Of a stretch of DNA of 64,000 nt, positions 7,227 through 16,517 are shown piece after piece (position 1 is the first letter of the stretch; each line of letters starts with the position of its first letter). This DNA is from Victivallales bacterium (GTDB lineage Bacteria > Verrucomicrobiota > Lentisphaeria > Victivallales > UBA1829), in assembly GCA_016285345.1 (NCBI GenBank), contig JAEEQN010000005.1, positions 38,396 to 102,395 on the forward strand, written 5' to 3'. Position numbers and translations under genes: made by a program. The notes under the pieces are model-generated. The model ran no database searches. It was given only the letters and a program-made list of their open reading frames with translations, and was not told the origin of the DNA.

Positions 7227-9557
7227 ATGAAAAAGACATCGTTGTTTGACGGTCCCGCGATCGTTTTCCGCAAACTCAGAGGACTTGCCGCTGCCGCATG
7301 CGCCGCGACGGCCCTGCTGTCCGCCCTGCCCCTGACGGCACACGCAGACGATGCAATTGCGGATCGGAAAGCGATTGCCGCGAACATGAACCGCAAAGGA
7401 TTCGACCTCTTCAAGCTGGTCAGCGGGAAGGACACGAAGGAAAACTCGTTCATCTCCCCGTACAGCATCGACAGCGCGTTCGGGCTGGTCTACTGCGGCG
7501 CGAAGGAACGGACCGCGCAGGAGATCCGCGACACGCTGGGGCTGCCCGCCGATCCGGCGGAATGCGGAAAATTCTTCCACGAAGTTTCACAGGAATACGC
7601 GGCGAACAAGCTGATCGAAGTCCTGGTGTCGAACTCCGTCTGGTATGAACAGAAATATGAAAAGGCGATCCTCCCGTCGTTCTTCGCCATGATCGAAAAG
7701 TATTACGACGGGACGTTCTACAAGGAGAATTTCAGGAAGCCGGGGCCCCTCGTTTCGAAGGTCAACGCCTATGTCGAAGATCACACGAAGAACATGATCA
7801 AGGACCTGCTGTCACCCGACGACATTTCGCCCAAATCCTTCATGATCCTGCTGAACACGCTGTTTTTCGAGGCGAAATGGAAGACGCCGTTCAAGAAGGA
7901 CGATACCAAGCCCATGATCTTCCGCAACTTCGACGGCAAGGAAAAGCGGGTCAAAATGATGTACCGGAGAGGCTTCGACATCGGGTACTACTCCAGCGAG
8001 GAGGACAACGTCCACGCGGTGGTCCTGCCGTACGAGGACACCCGGTTCGATCTCGTCGCCCTGATGCCGATCCAGCCCGGCGCGGACCGGGGGGAAGCCG
8101 CGATGAACAACATCATTTCGAAGATCGGGGAAAAGCTCGACACCTGGCTCAAAAACCGTTCGCAGTACGAAACGCGCCTCTGGCTCCCGATCGTCGACCT
8201 GACCTGCAAATACAGCCTCAAGGATGACCTCGGGGAACTCGGCATGACAACGCCGTTTCACGAAACCCAGGCGAATTTCCACGGCATCGCGGAACCCCCG
8301 AAGGACCGTCCCGCCACCGAAAACGATCTGGTGTACATCTGGATCGAAAAGGTGATCCACAAGACTGCGCTGAAGATGGACGAGGAGAAAACGCAGGCGG
8401 CCGCCGCCACCGCGATCATCATGGGCGGATTCGGAGGAGGCTTCTCGCAGCCGCCGCCGGTCAACATCTTCCGCGCCGACCGTCCGTATCTCGTCCTGAT
8501 CCGCGACAACCAGACCGGGCTCATCCTCTTCGCGGGCCGCATCAACGACCCCGGCGTATACGCCACGGAGGCGGACGGACCGGTTACGCCGTCGTTTGAA
8601 GGAATGCCGTTCCCGGGCTTCGGCATGCCCCCGATGCAGCGTTCCAACGGCGGTTTCGGACCGCCCGTGGAAGGTCCCGCCCGGACCACCGTGCCCGGCG
8701 CCAAGCCCGCTGATCAGACCATCCCGCGGCAGGTGACCACCACCGCGAAACCGGGCACCACAACACAGAAAGGCGAATCCGCCGCGGCAAAAGTCGACGG
8801 GCAGATCTCCGTAATCCTGGAGGGCTGGATCGACGGCGAGGACGCGTTTGTCTTCCGGGACGGCAAGGTCTCTCTCCAGCACAAGTCTTTCAAGACGCCA
8901 TACGAAGTCACTGTCAACGGGAAGCCGTGGACCGACCTGTCCAAGCCGTTCGAGCTGGGCTTTACCCCGGATCCCGCCGCGACGAAGTTCGCCTGCGAGG
9001 GACGCGGACAGAAAAGCATGACCCGTACGAACGACAGCGTCACGGTCACGATCTACGATCAGCAGGGAGCGGCCGCCTGTTACCGGATCATTCTGTTCCA
9101 GCCGTCCGGCGTGAAGAATCCCCTTGCGCTGCCGAATAATCCTCTCGATAAAACCGTGATGGAAATACCCACTGGCTCACAGCTCGCGTCACAGGCCGTT
9201 CCGCGGCAGAAGACGCCCGCCGTAAAGCCGCAGCAAACAGCTGCGATCCCGGAGTCGGGCGTCATGGTCCTGGAAGGCACATTCGAAGGCCGCGGCGTGT
9301 TCCTGTTCATGAGCAACCTGATCGCGTATTCCCACAAGGACGGCGAGTATCCGAAAAATGTAAAGGTCAACGGAAAACCGTGGGCCGACCTGACGCAGCC
9401 GCTGATGCTGGATGCCGCCACGATCCCGGCCCGGATCATACGGAAACAGGCGCGCGGCACGGTCACGCTGCTGCCCGCCGAGGATTTCGCCCGGCTTGAG
9501 CTCGACGACCATCAGGACAACTCCGCGTCCTACCGGATCGAGTTCGGCACGAAGTAA
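7227..9557 (+). CDS. Secreted serpin with two additional tandem C-terminal domains
   Basis: 776 residues. A signal peptide (about 1-41, ending AHA) leads into a full serpin fold (about 50-440): NSFISPYSIDSAFGLVY, the shutter-region LNTLFFEAKWKTPF, and the end sheet RADRPYLVLIRDNQTGLILFAG split by normal serpin spacing. The hinge EEKTQAAAAT (386-395) has the small residues needed for loop insertion, so an inhibitory serpin is likely. The reactive loop continues IIMGGFGGGFSQPPP (397-411), about four residues longer than antithrombin's, so the scissile residue should lie around F402-F406. Two related domains follow (about 524-625 and 676-776), each with an LEG start, a VNGKPW.DL centre and a YRI end. 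AAGGAG precedes the ATG. Likely role: inhibition of external or host proteases. Confidence 0.88.
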   Translation: MKKTSLFDGPAIVFRKLRGLAAAACAATALLSALPLTAHADDAIADRKAIAANMNRKGFDLFKLVSGKDTKENSFISPYSIDSAFGLVYCGAKERTAQEIRDTLGLPADPAECGKFFHEVSQEYAANKLIEVLVSNSVWYEQKYEKAILPSFFAMIEKYYDGTFYKENFRKPGPLVSKVNAYVEDHTKNMIKDLLSPDDISPKSFMILLNTLFFEAKWKTPFKKDDTKPMIFRNFDGKEKRVKMMYRRGFDIGYYSSEEDNVHAVVLPYEDTRFDLVALMPIQPGADRGEAAMNNIISKIGEKLDTWLKNRSQYETRLWLPIVDLTCKYSLKDDLGELGMTTPFHETQANFHGIAEPPKDRPATENDLVYIWIEKVIHKTALKMDEEKTQAAAATAIIMGGFGGGFSQPPPVNIFRADRPYLVLIRDNQTGLILFAGRINDPGVYATEADGPVTPSFEGMPFPGFGMPPMQRSNGGFGPPVEGPARTTVPGAKPADQTIPRQVTTTAKPGTTTQKGESAAAKVDGQISVILEGWIDGEDAFVFRDGKVSLQHKSFKTPYEVTVNGKPWTDLSKPFELGFTPDPAATKFACEGRGQKSMTRTNDSVTVTIYDQQGAAACYRIILFQPSGVKNPLALPNNPLDKTVMEIPTGSQLASQAVPRQKTPAVKPQQTAAIPESGVMVLEGTFEGRGVFLFMSNLIAYSHKDGEYPKNVKVNGKPWADLTQPLMLDAATIPARIIRKQARGTVTLLPAEDFARLELDDHQDNSASYRIEFGTK

Positions 9558-9586
9558 AATTCCGTTCGATCCTCACGTACAAAAAC

Positions 9587-9629
9587 GCACCCCGTTTCCG
9601 CACAACTCGCGGGACGGGGTGCTTTTTTT
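9587..9629. terminator. Bidirectional terminator between the serpin and PFL genes
   Basis: GCACCCCGT (9587-9595) pairs perfectly with ACGGGGTGC (9614-9622). A T-run follows on the plus strand and an A-run (9581-9585) precedes it, so the same hairpin can end the convergent genes from both sides. Confidence 0.88.
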
Positions 9630-9646
9630 AATGGACGCTCTTCGGC

Positions 9647-11005
9647 TCAGTTTTTGAGGCTGTGGATCGGAGCGGGGATGCGACCGCCGCGTGCGATGAA
9701 TTTCGCCGGGGAGAGCGTGTTCACTGGCATGACGGGCGCTTCGCCGAGCAGGCCGCCGAAATTGACGGTGTCGCCGACCTTGCAGCCGACCGCGGGGATC
9801 ACGCGGACGGCGGTCGTCTTGGTGTTCACCACGCCGATCGCGATCTCGTCGGCGATGATGCCGGAAATGACCTCGGCGGACGTGTCGCCGGGAATCGCGA
9901 TCATGTCCAGCCCGACGGAGCACACGGCGGTCATAGCTTCGAGCTTTTCGAGGCGGAGCGCGCCGGACCGCGCGGCGGCGATCATGCCGGCGTCCTCGGA
10001 CACGGGGATGAACGCGCCGGAGAGCCCGCCGACCTGCGAAGAGGCCATCACGCCGCCTTTTTTCACGGCGTCGTTCAGGAGCGCGAGCGCGGCGGTCGTG
10101 CCGCATGCGCCGCACTGCTCCAGCCCCATGGACTCCAGGATGTACGCGACCGAGTCGCCGATGGCGGGCGTTGGCGCGAGCGAGAGGTCCACGATGCCGA
10201 ACGGCACGCCGAGGCGGTTCGAGGCTTCGCGCGCGACGAGCTGGCCGACGCGGGTGATCTTGAACGCGGTCTTCTTGATGATCTCGGCGATCTCGGCGAG
10301 CGAGCAGTCGCCCGCGCGGCGGATGGCCGACGCCACGACGCCGGGGCCGGACACCCCCACGTTGATGACCGTTTCGGGTTCGCCGAGGCCGTGGAACGCG
10401 CCAGCCATGAAGGGATTGTCCTCCGGGGCGTTCGCGAAGACGACGAGCTTGGCGCAGCCGATGGACCCGCGGTCGGCGGTGAGTTCGGCGGTGCGGCGCA
10501 CCACGCGCCCCATTTCCGCCACGGCGTCCATGTTGATGCCCGCCTTGGTGGAGGCGACGTTCACGGACGAGCAGACCAGCTCCGTGCTGGCGAGCGCCTC
10601 CGGGATGGATTCGATGAGCACGCGGCTGCCGTCGGACGCGCCTTTCTGCACGAGCGCGCTGTAGCCGCCGATGAAGTTGATGCCGAGCTCGTGCGCCGCC
10701 CGGTCGAGCGCCTGCGCGATGCCGACCGCGCCGTCCCGCGTGAGGCGGCCGCAGAGGAGCGCGGCGGGCGTCACGGACACGCGCTTGTTGATGATCGGGA
10801 TGCCGTACATCTTTTCGATGTCGCAGCCGACCTTCACGAGGTTGTGGGCGCGCGACATGACCTTGTCGTAGATGTTGTCCGCCAGGCGGCGCGGGTCGTC
10901 GCTCTGGCAGTCGTACAGCGAGATGCCGAGCGTGATCGTGCGGACGTCGAGGCATTCCTCGCGGATCATGTTCAGCGTTTCGAGGATGTCGAATTTATCG
11001 AGCAT
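9647..11005 (-). CDS. PFL family protein (UPF0210 / DUF711)
   Basis: 452 residues, full length for the family. Recognised by [16 protein letters not shown] at the N-terminus, [21 protein letters not shown], the glycine-rich [11 protein letters not shown], and [22 protein letters not shown]. The family is widespread and related at a distance to pyruvate formate-lyase-like or glycyl-radical folds in some annotations, but its reaction is not established, and I claim none. It lies 16 bases after a small ACT-domain gene. This pair is a conserved neighbourhood, which suggests the ACT protein regulates it through a small ligand. Confidence 0.88.
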   Translation of the reverse strand: MLDKFDILETLNMIREECLDVRTITLGISLYDCQSDDPRRLADNIYDKVMSRAHNLVKVGCDIEKMYGIPIINKRVSVTPAALLCGRLTRDGAVGIAQALDRAAHELGINFIGGYSALVQKGASDGSRVLIESIPEALASTELVCSSVNVASTKAGINMDAVAEMGRVVRRTAELTADRGSIGCAKLVVFANAPEDNPFMAGAFHGLGEPETVINVGVSGPGVVASAIRRAGDCSLAEIAEIIKKTAFKITRVGQLVAREASNRLGVPFGIVDLSLAPTPAIGDSVAYILESMGLEQCGACGTTAALALLNDAVKKGGVMASSQVGGLSGAFIPVSEDAGMIAAARSGALRLEKLEAMTAVCSVGLDMIAIPGDTSAEVISGIIADEIAIGVVNTKTTAVRVIPAVGCKVGDTVNFGGLLGEAPVMPVNTLSPAKFIARGGRIPAPIHSLKN

Positions 11006-11021
11006 GGGACGCGCGCTCCGT

Positions 11022-11291
11022 TCAGATCTTGTGCATGGTATTGAAGATGTCCTCGTGCATGGTGAGGATCTTCAGGTTGTTCGCGCTGCCGATGCGGGTC
11101 ATGGCGTCCACGAAGTCCGGAAACGGCACGGTGATGCCGTCGATGTCCGTGATCATGATCATGGTGAAGTAGTCCTGCAGCACGGTCTGGGAAATGTCGA
11201 GGATGTTCACGCCGCAGCGGGCGCACTCCGCGCTGACTTTCGCGATGATGCCGACGGTGTCCTTGCCGATGACGGAGATGACAGCTTTCAT
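11022..11291 (-). CDS. ACT domain protein (UPF0237 family)
   Basis: 89 residues made of one ACT domain: [20 protein letters not shown] at the start with the glycine turn that usually binds an amino acid, then [20 protein letters not shown]. The ATG at 11291 is chosen because the family begins at this point and GGAAAGG lies upstream. The open frame continues to 11459, but that part is not ACT-like and crosses the promoter. It is transcribed with the PFL gene and is probably its regulatory partner. Confidence 0.88.
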   Translation of the reverse strand: MKAVISVIGKDTVGIIAKVSAECARCGVNILDISQTVLQDYFTMIMITDIDGITVPFPDFVDAMTRIGSANNLKILTMHEDIFNTMHKI

Positions 11292-11367
11292 GGGACGGGC
11301 CTTTCCGGGCGCGAAGACTCCTGTTACCGCGCCCATATTGGGGTGATGGATAAAAAAATATCCATTT

Positions 11368-11396
11368 AAAATACACCATCTCACACGGAAAGTCAA
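11368..11396 (-). promoter_or_regulatory. Promoter of the ACT-PFL operon
   Basis: On the minus strand: TTGACT, 17 bases, TATTTT, with the -10 at 11368-11373 and the -35 at 11391-11396. It lies 77 bases upstream of the ACT gene's ATG. Confidence 0.7.
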
Positions 11397-11507
11397 CCGT
11401 AAACCGGAACAAAAAAATACTCGGTCCGGCGCGACCACGGAAACTGCTGCTGGAAACAAACAGTTTTTCCGGGCAAGAATTGAGGAATATCCCCAGTCTG
11501 TTTTTGA

Positions 11508-13607
11508 CTAATCCTTAGATGAGGGATCGACAAGAATTATTGTTTTGAACGATGCATTCCCGTCAATTTGAAGTTCAACTTTCCCATCCTTAAAATCATC
11601 GGGTTCTATCTGCAAAACGAAACGATTATCCCCGCCGTTATAACGGAAATCGCAATCATAATCAAAAACTTGTCTGCTGTTGACAAAAACAAAAAACTTT
11701 GACACAACAGGAGTTATATCAACAATGGCTTTCAATGCTTTTGATGCGGAGAAGCTTTCCGGTCTGACAACGGTAACACTCTTGGACGCATCGGCAATTG
11801 GAACATTATAGGACAATTCTTTGTTTTGTTTTATCATTGAAGTCATTTCAACTAAATCTTTTGTCGGATAATTCATTTTCATATACGGGGCACAGAAGAT
11901 GAAAACCAATGCAGCCGCATCTTTCAAGACGGAATCATATTTTCCCTCAAGCAATTCATAAAGGGTGGTATTCGCTCTGGCATCATGCCTGACGGTCTGC
12001 ACATCGCACAGCGCCAGAGATGACAAATAACTATGAAAGTAATTGGTTGTTGTGAAGGAATCGCCTGCAATAAGTATGGAAGGCTTGTCCGATGACTGCG
12101 TATTCGAAGTGGTTTCAAAAACAGGTTCTGTCATAACCCAGGAAGGACCGGAATAATGGGGAATATGCATGCTGTTCAAGGAGAAATAATTCTTGTTTAT
12201 CGTATAGTTATTTCTTTTGATGCCAAGATTCGACACGATTTCGTCTGCAATAAACAGATTTGTCACAAAGGAATAATGATTGTCTCCCAGTAAAGAATAG
12301 GGAAGATATTCCGCACTTTGATGACTGCGGATCAACGAACTGGTATCAACGGCCAATACTCCATTTTTCAGACAATCATATACGAATTTTTCCCGGCCGT
12401 AATCCAAAAAAGGAATATCCTTGAATGTGGACATGAGTTCCTTTTCAGAGTATTCCTGCAGTGCGACACAGGGAACAACGATCAGTTCACAACCAAATGA
12501 TTTGCACTTGTCGGATAAATCTATAATTCCTTGCAGAAACGTTGGATTATAGTGAGAAGTTTCAATATAGAAGTTGGGAAGGACAAAATATCCATAGCTT
12601 TTCTGAATCGCCTTGAACGAAACGTTCTTCAGCTCATTCTTTTCCTTTTCTCTCTCCTCTTTATTTTCTTGAATGTGTTTTCCATATTCAGACAATTGGA
12701 GCTCTGTTTCCTTTATAAGCGTATTCAGCCATGCTTCTTTTTTCTTGGAATCAATAGTCAATGCGCCTTTCGAAATACTATCCTCTATGATTGCATCTGC
12801 ATAATACATTTGTTTTTCAAAATCATTGATATCGTCTATTGTCTGGATTTCCTGAATCGCTTCCGATGTCTCTTCATACGGAATGATCCGGATTATTATT
12901 TCATCTCCGGCTTTTTTACCGGAAAACGCTGTATAAGACCGCTTTACGAACATGGGAACTTTAACGTAATAACTATTGTCACTGCCGGTCTCCTCTATCA
13001 GAAGAGTAAAATTGCAGTCGTCATATGCCGCTGTTTCCGGTGAAATAGTATGCGATATCTGTTTAATTGCTCCATGTATTACGGAGGGTTCCTTTTTGGC
13101 TTCAACATCAGCCTTTTCTGTTTTTTCAGAAGTATGCACCGGAACAGCGGAAGGTGCAGGATCCTGGCAAAAAGCAAAAACGGATGACAGCAGAAAACAG
13201 GAAAAGAGAACAGCGGAACAAACCCGGAATCTTATTCTTCCCGTCACGGAAAAACCGGAAGCAAAATGCGCGGAAAAGAATCGGAGATTCTCACTCCGGA
13301 CATCAGGATCAACCTTATCAAAGGCACAGGACACCTGCCGAATCAATTGATTTCCGGTTAAACAAGATAACTGATCAGAGGCGGAAAAAGGAAAGATATG
13401 CATCATGACCTCACTTGGTCGGTTTTCATATACCGTTGCCGGAATATCCGATGGATAGAACTCGGAATCAATTCCGCACGAGGGCGAAAAAAACAAATAA
13501 TAATCTATTCCTGTATCTTGAAAAATCAAGTCCAAAACCTCCGCATTTCTCATCTTTTCAGTAAAATCGGGCGGATTTCCGTATGGATTGCGCTTGACTT
13601 CCAGCAT
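11508..13607 (-). CDS. AlgX/AlgJ-like SGNH-fold protein, exported, AT-rich
   Basis: The frame is 699 codons, but the real start is uncertain. A signal-like segment VCSAVLFSCFLLSSVFA sits near residues 129-145. It is followed by a low-complexity linker, a beta-rich part and a Glu/Lys coiled coil (about 305-330). The catalytic region fits the AlgX/AlgJ/PatB type, in which the Asp-His motif comes before the serine: GDNHYSF (about 440-446), then IAGDSFTT with Ser near 515. Members O-acetylate exopolysaccharides in the periplasm, so polysaccharide modification is a fair inference. Base composition is far more AT-rich than the neighbours and codon use differs, which suggests transfer. The first 120 residues have no recognisable domain and overlap the promoter of the divergent GH67 gene, so a later start is likely. 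Confidence 0.6.
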   Translation of the reverse strand: MLEVKRNPYGNPPDFTEKMRNAEVLDLIFQDTGIDYYLFFSPSCGIDSEFYPSDIPATVYENRPSEVMMHIFPFSASDQLSCLTGNQLIRQVSCAFDKVDPDVRSENLRFFSAHFASGFSVTGRIRFRVCSAVLFSCFLLSSVFAFCQDPAPSAVPVHTSEKTEKADVEAKKEPSVIHGAIKQISHTISPETAAYDDCNFTLLIEETGSDNSYYVKVPMFVKRSYTAFSGKKAGDEIIIRIIPYEETSEAIQEIQTIDDINDFEKQMYYADAIIEDSISKGALTIDSKKKEAWLNTLIKETELQLSEYGKHIQENKEEREKEKNELKNVSFKAIQKSYGYFVLPNFYIETSHYNPTFLQGIIDLSDKCKSFGCELIVVPCVALQEYSEKELMSTFKDIPFLDYGREKFVYDCLKNGVLAVDTSSLIRSHQSAEYLPYSLLGDNHYSFVTNLFIADEIVSNLGIKRNNYTINKNYFSLNSMHIPHYSGPSWVMTEPVFETTSNTQSSDKPSILIAGDSFTTTNYFHSYLSSLALCDVQTVRHDARANTTLYELLEGKYDSVLKDAAALVFIFCAPYMKMNYPTKDLVEMTSMIKQNKELSYNVPIADASKSVTVVRPESFSASKALKAIVDITPVVSKFFVFVNSRQVFDYDCDFRYNGGDNRFVLQIEPDDFKDGKVELQIDGNASFKTIILVDPSSKD

Positions 13608-13621
13608 TGTGCTGTTATATT
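13594..13621 (+). promoter_or_regulatory. Promoter of the alpha-glucuronidase gene
   Basis: TTGACT (13594-13599), 16 bases, TATATT (13616-13621), 56 bases ahead of the GH67 ATG. It overlaps the first codons of the longest reading of the divergent AlgX-like frame. Confidence 0.75.
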
Positions 13622-13676
13622 AGTTTTCGATACGGAATCATTTGTTTTACGAAAACTCAGAAAGGAACCTCTTCCC

Positions 13677-15794
13677 ATGGCAAATACCGCACGAAACGCC
13701 GCCCTCGGTCTGCTCCTCGGAGTCACCGCCGCGATCACCGCCGCCGCTGACGACGGCAGCAAGCTCTGGCTTCAGTCGCCCATGCCCGACAAAGATGTCG
13801 TGAAGCTCGAAAAACCCGTCAGCGACACTCTGCACATCGCGCTCTCCGAGCTCGCCCGCTTCAAGCAGCGTTCGTGGGCGGTCATGACCGACAAGCACCG
13901 CACCGACCTCGGCGACGAGGGATTCGAGATCCGCATCATGGATGACACGGTCAAGATCATCGCGCAAACCGACCGCGGCCTCCTGTACGGCGCGTACCAT
14001 CTGCTGCGGCATCAGGCGTGCGGCACCGTGGTCACGGACAATTTCCACGTGAAGGAAGTCCCGTACTACAAGTACCGCATGCTGAACCATTGGGACAACC
14101 TCGACGGCACCATTGAGCGCGGCTACGCCGGAAATTCCATCTGGAAATGGGACGAGCTCCCCGGCACCATTTCGCCGCGTTACGCCGAGTACGCCCGCGC
14201 GAACGCCTCGATCGGCATCAACGCGACCGTGCTGAACAACGTGAACGCGTCGCCGAAGATGCTGGAACCGGAGAATCTGGCGAAAGTGAAAGCCATCGCC
14301 GACGTGCTGCGTCCCTACGGCATCCGCGTGTTCCTTTCCGTAAACTTCGCCTCGCCCATGGTCATCGGCAAGCTGAAGGACGCCGATCCGCTGAAGCCGG
14401 AAGTCGCCGCCTGGTGGAAGGACAAAGCGAAGGAAATCTACAACCTGATCCCCGATTTCGGCGGCTTCCTGGTGAAGGCGAACAGCGAAGGCCAGCCCGG
14501 CCCGTGCGACTACGGCCGCACCCACGCCGACGGCGCGAACGTGCTCGCCGACGCCCTCAATCCCTACGGCGGCGTGGTCATCTGGCGCGCCTTCGTGTAC
14601 GGACAGAAGCCGCAGGAACGCGTCCAGCAGGCGCTGCTCGAGTTTCAGCCGCTCGAAGGCAAGTTCCGCGACAACGTGATCGTGCAGGCGAAGAACGGTC
14701 CGCTCGACTTCCAGCCCTGCGAACCCTTCCACCCGATGTTCGGCAAGATCAAAAACATCCCGCTCGCCATCGAGCTCCAGATCACGCAGGAATACCTCGG
14801 CCAGTCCAACCACCTCGCCTACCTCGCCACGCTCTGGAAGGAAGTCCTCGACAGCGACACCTACCAGAACGGACCCGGCAGCACCGTCGCGAAGAAGATC
14901 CATGAGTCCGGCATGATAGCCGGCGTGGCGAACATCGGCGACGACGTGAACTGGACCCGTCACCCGTTCGCGCAGGCGAACTGGTACGCGTTCGGCCGCC
15001 TCGCGTGGAATCCGGACCTGAAGGCCGAGGACATCGCGAAGGAATGGCTCGCGCAGACCTTCACATCGAACCCGGCGTTTGTCGAGCCCGTGTGCGACAT
15101 GATGATGAGCAGCGTCCCGGCCATCCGCCAGTACATGATGCCGCTCGGACTCGCCCACATCTTCGCCTCCACGCTCGGCAACCACTACGGCCCCGGCCCG
15201 TGGCTCTACCAGACCGGCAACGAATCCTTCCTCAAGTACGCCTCGCTCCTCTCCACCAACGAGAACGTCCCCGGCCGCAAGGTCTTCGACGCCACGGAGA
15301 CCGAGCTCGGCGCAGACCGCACGCGCAAGGGCACCGGCACCGTGATGCAGTACAATGCCCCGCTCTGCGACCAGTTCAACGACCTCAAGACCTGCCCCGA
15401 ACGCTACTGGCTCTGGTTCCACCGTCTCGGCTGGAAACAGAAGATGCCCACCGGCGATACCTTCTGGGAACACCTCTGCGGCCAGTTCGAATCCGGCGCG
15501 AAGACCGCCGCCACCTACCCCGGCATCTGGGAATCCGTCAAGATGTACGTCGATCCCGAACGCTACGACCTCGTGCTCGGCCGCCTGAAACTTCAGGCGC
15601 GCGAAGCCGTCTGGTGGAAAGACGCCTGCATCCTCTTCTACCAGAGCGTCAATCACCTCGACCTGCCGAAGGGGATCACGCCCCCGATCTACGACCTCGC
15701 GAAGCTCAAACGCATCAGTTTCCCCTCGAACGTGCATTTCTGCCCGAAACCTGAGGACGTGAACAAGGCCCTCGACGGCGCCCTTAAAAAGTAA
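13677..15794 (+). CDS. GH67 alpha-glucuronidase, exported
   Basis: 705 residues from the ATG at 13677, which has AAAGGAAC upstream and begins a signal peptide (about 1-25). The enzyme removes 4-O-methylglucuronic acid from xylo-oligosaccharides. Fold landmarks are GLLYGAYHLLRHQ and MLNHWDNLDGTIERGYAG. Catalytic residues match characterised GH67 enzymes: acid E271 in KANSEGQPGP, and D344 (NGPLDFQ) with E372 (QITQEYLG). Length is normal for the family and all key residues are present. Most GH67 enzymes are intracellular, so the signal peptide points to periplasmic action. It has its own promoter and terminator and no xylanase beside it. Confidence 0.94.
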   Translation: MANTARNAALGLLLGVTAAITAAADDGSKLWLQSPMPDKDVVKLEKPVSDTLHIALSELARFKQRSWAVMTDKHRTDLGDEGFEIRIMDDTVKIIAQTDRGLLYGAYHLLRHQACGTVVTDNFHVKEVPYYKYRMLNHWDNLDGTIERGYAGNSIWKWDELPGTISPRYAEYARANASIGINATVLNNVNASPKMLEPENLAKVKAIADVLRPYGIRVFLSVNFASPMVIGKLKDADPLKPEVAAWWKDKAKEIYNLIPDFGGFLVKANSEGQPGPCDYGRTHADGANVLADALNPYGGVVIWRAFVYGQKPQERVQQALLEFQPLEGKFRDNVIVQAKNGPLDFQPCEPFHPMFGKIKNIPLAIELQITQEYLGQSNHLAYLATLWKEVLDSDTYQNGPGSTVAKKIHESGMIAGVANIGDDVNWTRHPFAQANWYAFGRLAWNPDLKAEDIAKEWLAQTFTSNPAFVEPVCDMMMSSVPAIRQYMMPLGLAHIFASTLGNHYGPGPWLYQTGNESFLKYASLLSTNENVPGRKVFDATETELGADRTRKGTGTVMQYNAPLCDQFNDLKTCPERYWLWFHRLGWKQKMPTGDTFWEHLCGQFESGAKTAATYPGIWESVKMYVDPERYDLVLGRLKLQAREAVWWKDACILFYQSVNHLDLPKGITPPIYDLAKLKRISFPSNVHFCPKPEDVNKALDGALKK

Positions 15795-15821
15795 GCCGCG
15801 AGTAATAAACCAAATGCAAAC

Positions 15822-15862
15822 AACGCCTCCGGCTCTTCATGGAACCGGGGGCGTTTCTTTGT
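15822..15862 (+). terminator. Intrinsic terminator after the GH67 gene
   Basis: AACGCCTCCGG (15822-15832) pairs with CCGGGGGCGTT (15845-15855) with one T-G pair, followed by TCTTTGTTT. Confidence 0.8.
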
Positions 15863-15879
15863 TTAGTCCGAAGTCATTC

Positions 15880-15901
15880 GTGCGCGAGCGGAGCCGCGCA
15901 C
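15880..15901. repeat. 22-base REP-like hairpin, copy B
   Basis: GTGCGC-N10-GCGCAC, differing from copy A (244-265) at one base of the centre. It lies between two convergent genes and is followed by a perfect 12-base palindrome, ACCGCATGCGGT (15911-15922). Confidence 0.7.
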
Positions 15902-15923
15902 TGTTTCAGCACCGCATGCGGTA

Positions 15924-16271
15924 TCAGTTGAAGCCGTCGCGGCGCTCCGCGATCATGGTGCGGGCGAGGTCCTGAAGGATCAGCGAGCCCTTCACGTCGA
16001 ATCCGATCTCGGCGTTCCAGTCGGTGCGCTCGGTGAGCCAGTGGATCAGCTCCACATTTCCCCACGGAACCACGCGGACGGTTTCCTGCCCCACGTTGAT
16101 CTGATTTTTCATGCCGTCCACAATGCGCGCGAAGTGGAACGAGCGTCCCTGCACGGCGATGTAGCTTTCGTTCTCCTCGACCACACGCCCGATGAGGATG
16201 TGCGTGTGGGCGCCGGGATAGTCTTTCTTGCAGCGGAGACGGATCGTTTTTCCCTTCAGATAGTTGGTCAT
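15924..16271 (-). CDS. Small protein of unknown function, possibly Sm-like fold
   Basis: 115 residues starting at 16271, where AGGAGG lies seven bases upstream of the ATG. The frame continues upstream to 16493 but without this ribosome site. I do not recognise the family. The protein is a run of predicted beta strands: YLKGKTIRLRCKK, ILIGRVVEENESYIAVQG, SFHFARIV and VRVVPWGNVELIHWL. The alternation of glycine turn, strand and a final VP-x-x-x-V-E-x-I element recalls LSm/Hfq-type barrels, but this is only a resemblance. It ends facing GH67 and is probably monocistronic. Confidence 0.7.
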   Translation of the reverse strand: MTNYLKGKTIRLRCKKDYPGAHTHILIGRVVEENESYIAVQGRSFHFARIVDGMKNQINVGQETVRVVPWGNVELIHWLTERTDWNAEIGFDVKGSLILQDLARTMIAERRDGFN

Positions 16272-16426
16272 TCTGTACCTCCTGACACGGCGGTTCGCCG
16301 GTTGATTTGATGTTGTGCGGATAGCATTCAGATATACTATACCGCCTTTTTGCGAAAAAGAAATGGCTGGAACGCATTTTTGCGCGTTTTTTCCGGTATC
16401 CGTGCGAATCATCCGTCCATGAAATC

Positions 16427-16454
16427 TTGAAAAACCCGGAAAAGAAACTATATT
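16427..16454 (+). promoter_or_regulatory. Candidate promoter for the 16518 gene
   Basis: TTGAAA (16427-16432), 16 bases, TATATT (16449-16454), 64 bases before the ATG. Confidence 0.7.
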
Positions 16455-16517
16455 TAATACCCGAATTAATGTAAAACGGGCGACAATCGCCATACCATAG
16501 GAAAGGAATCCCTCCGC

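Noticed and set aside
7227..9557. Serpin gene as a eukaryotic contaminant
   Set aside because: It has a bacterial signal peptide, ribosome site, promoter and terminator, and codon use like its neighbours.
13647..15737. Minus-strand open frame of 696 codons
   Set aside because: Antisense to the GH67 gene, which has all catalytic residues and its own promoter.
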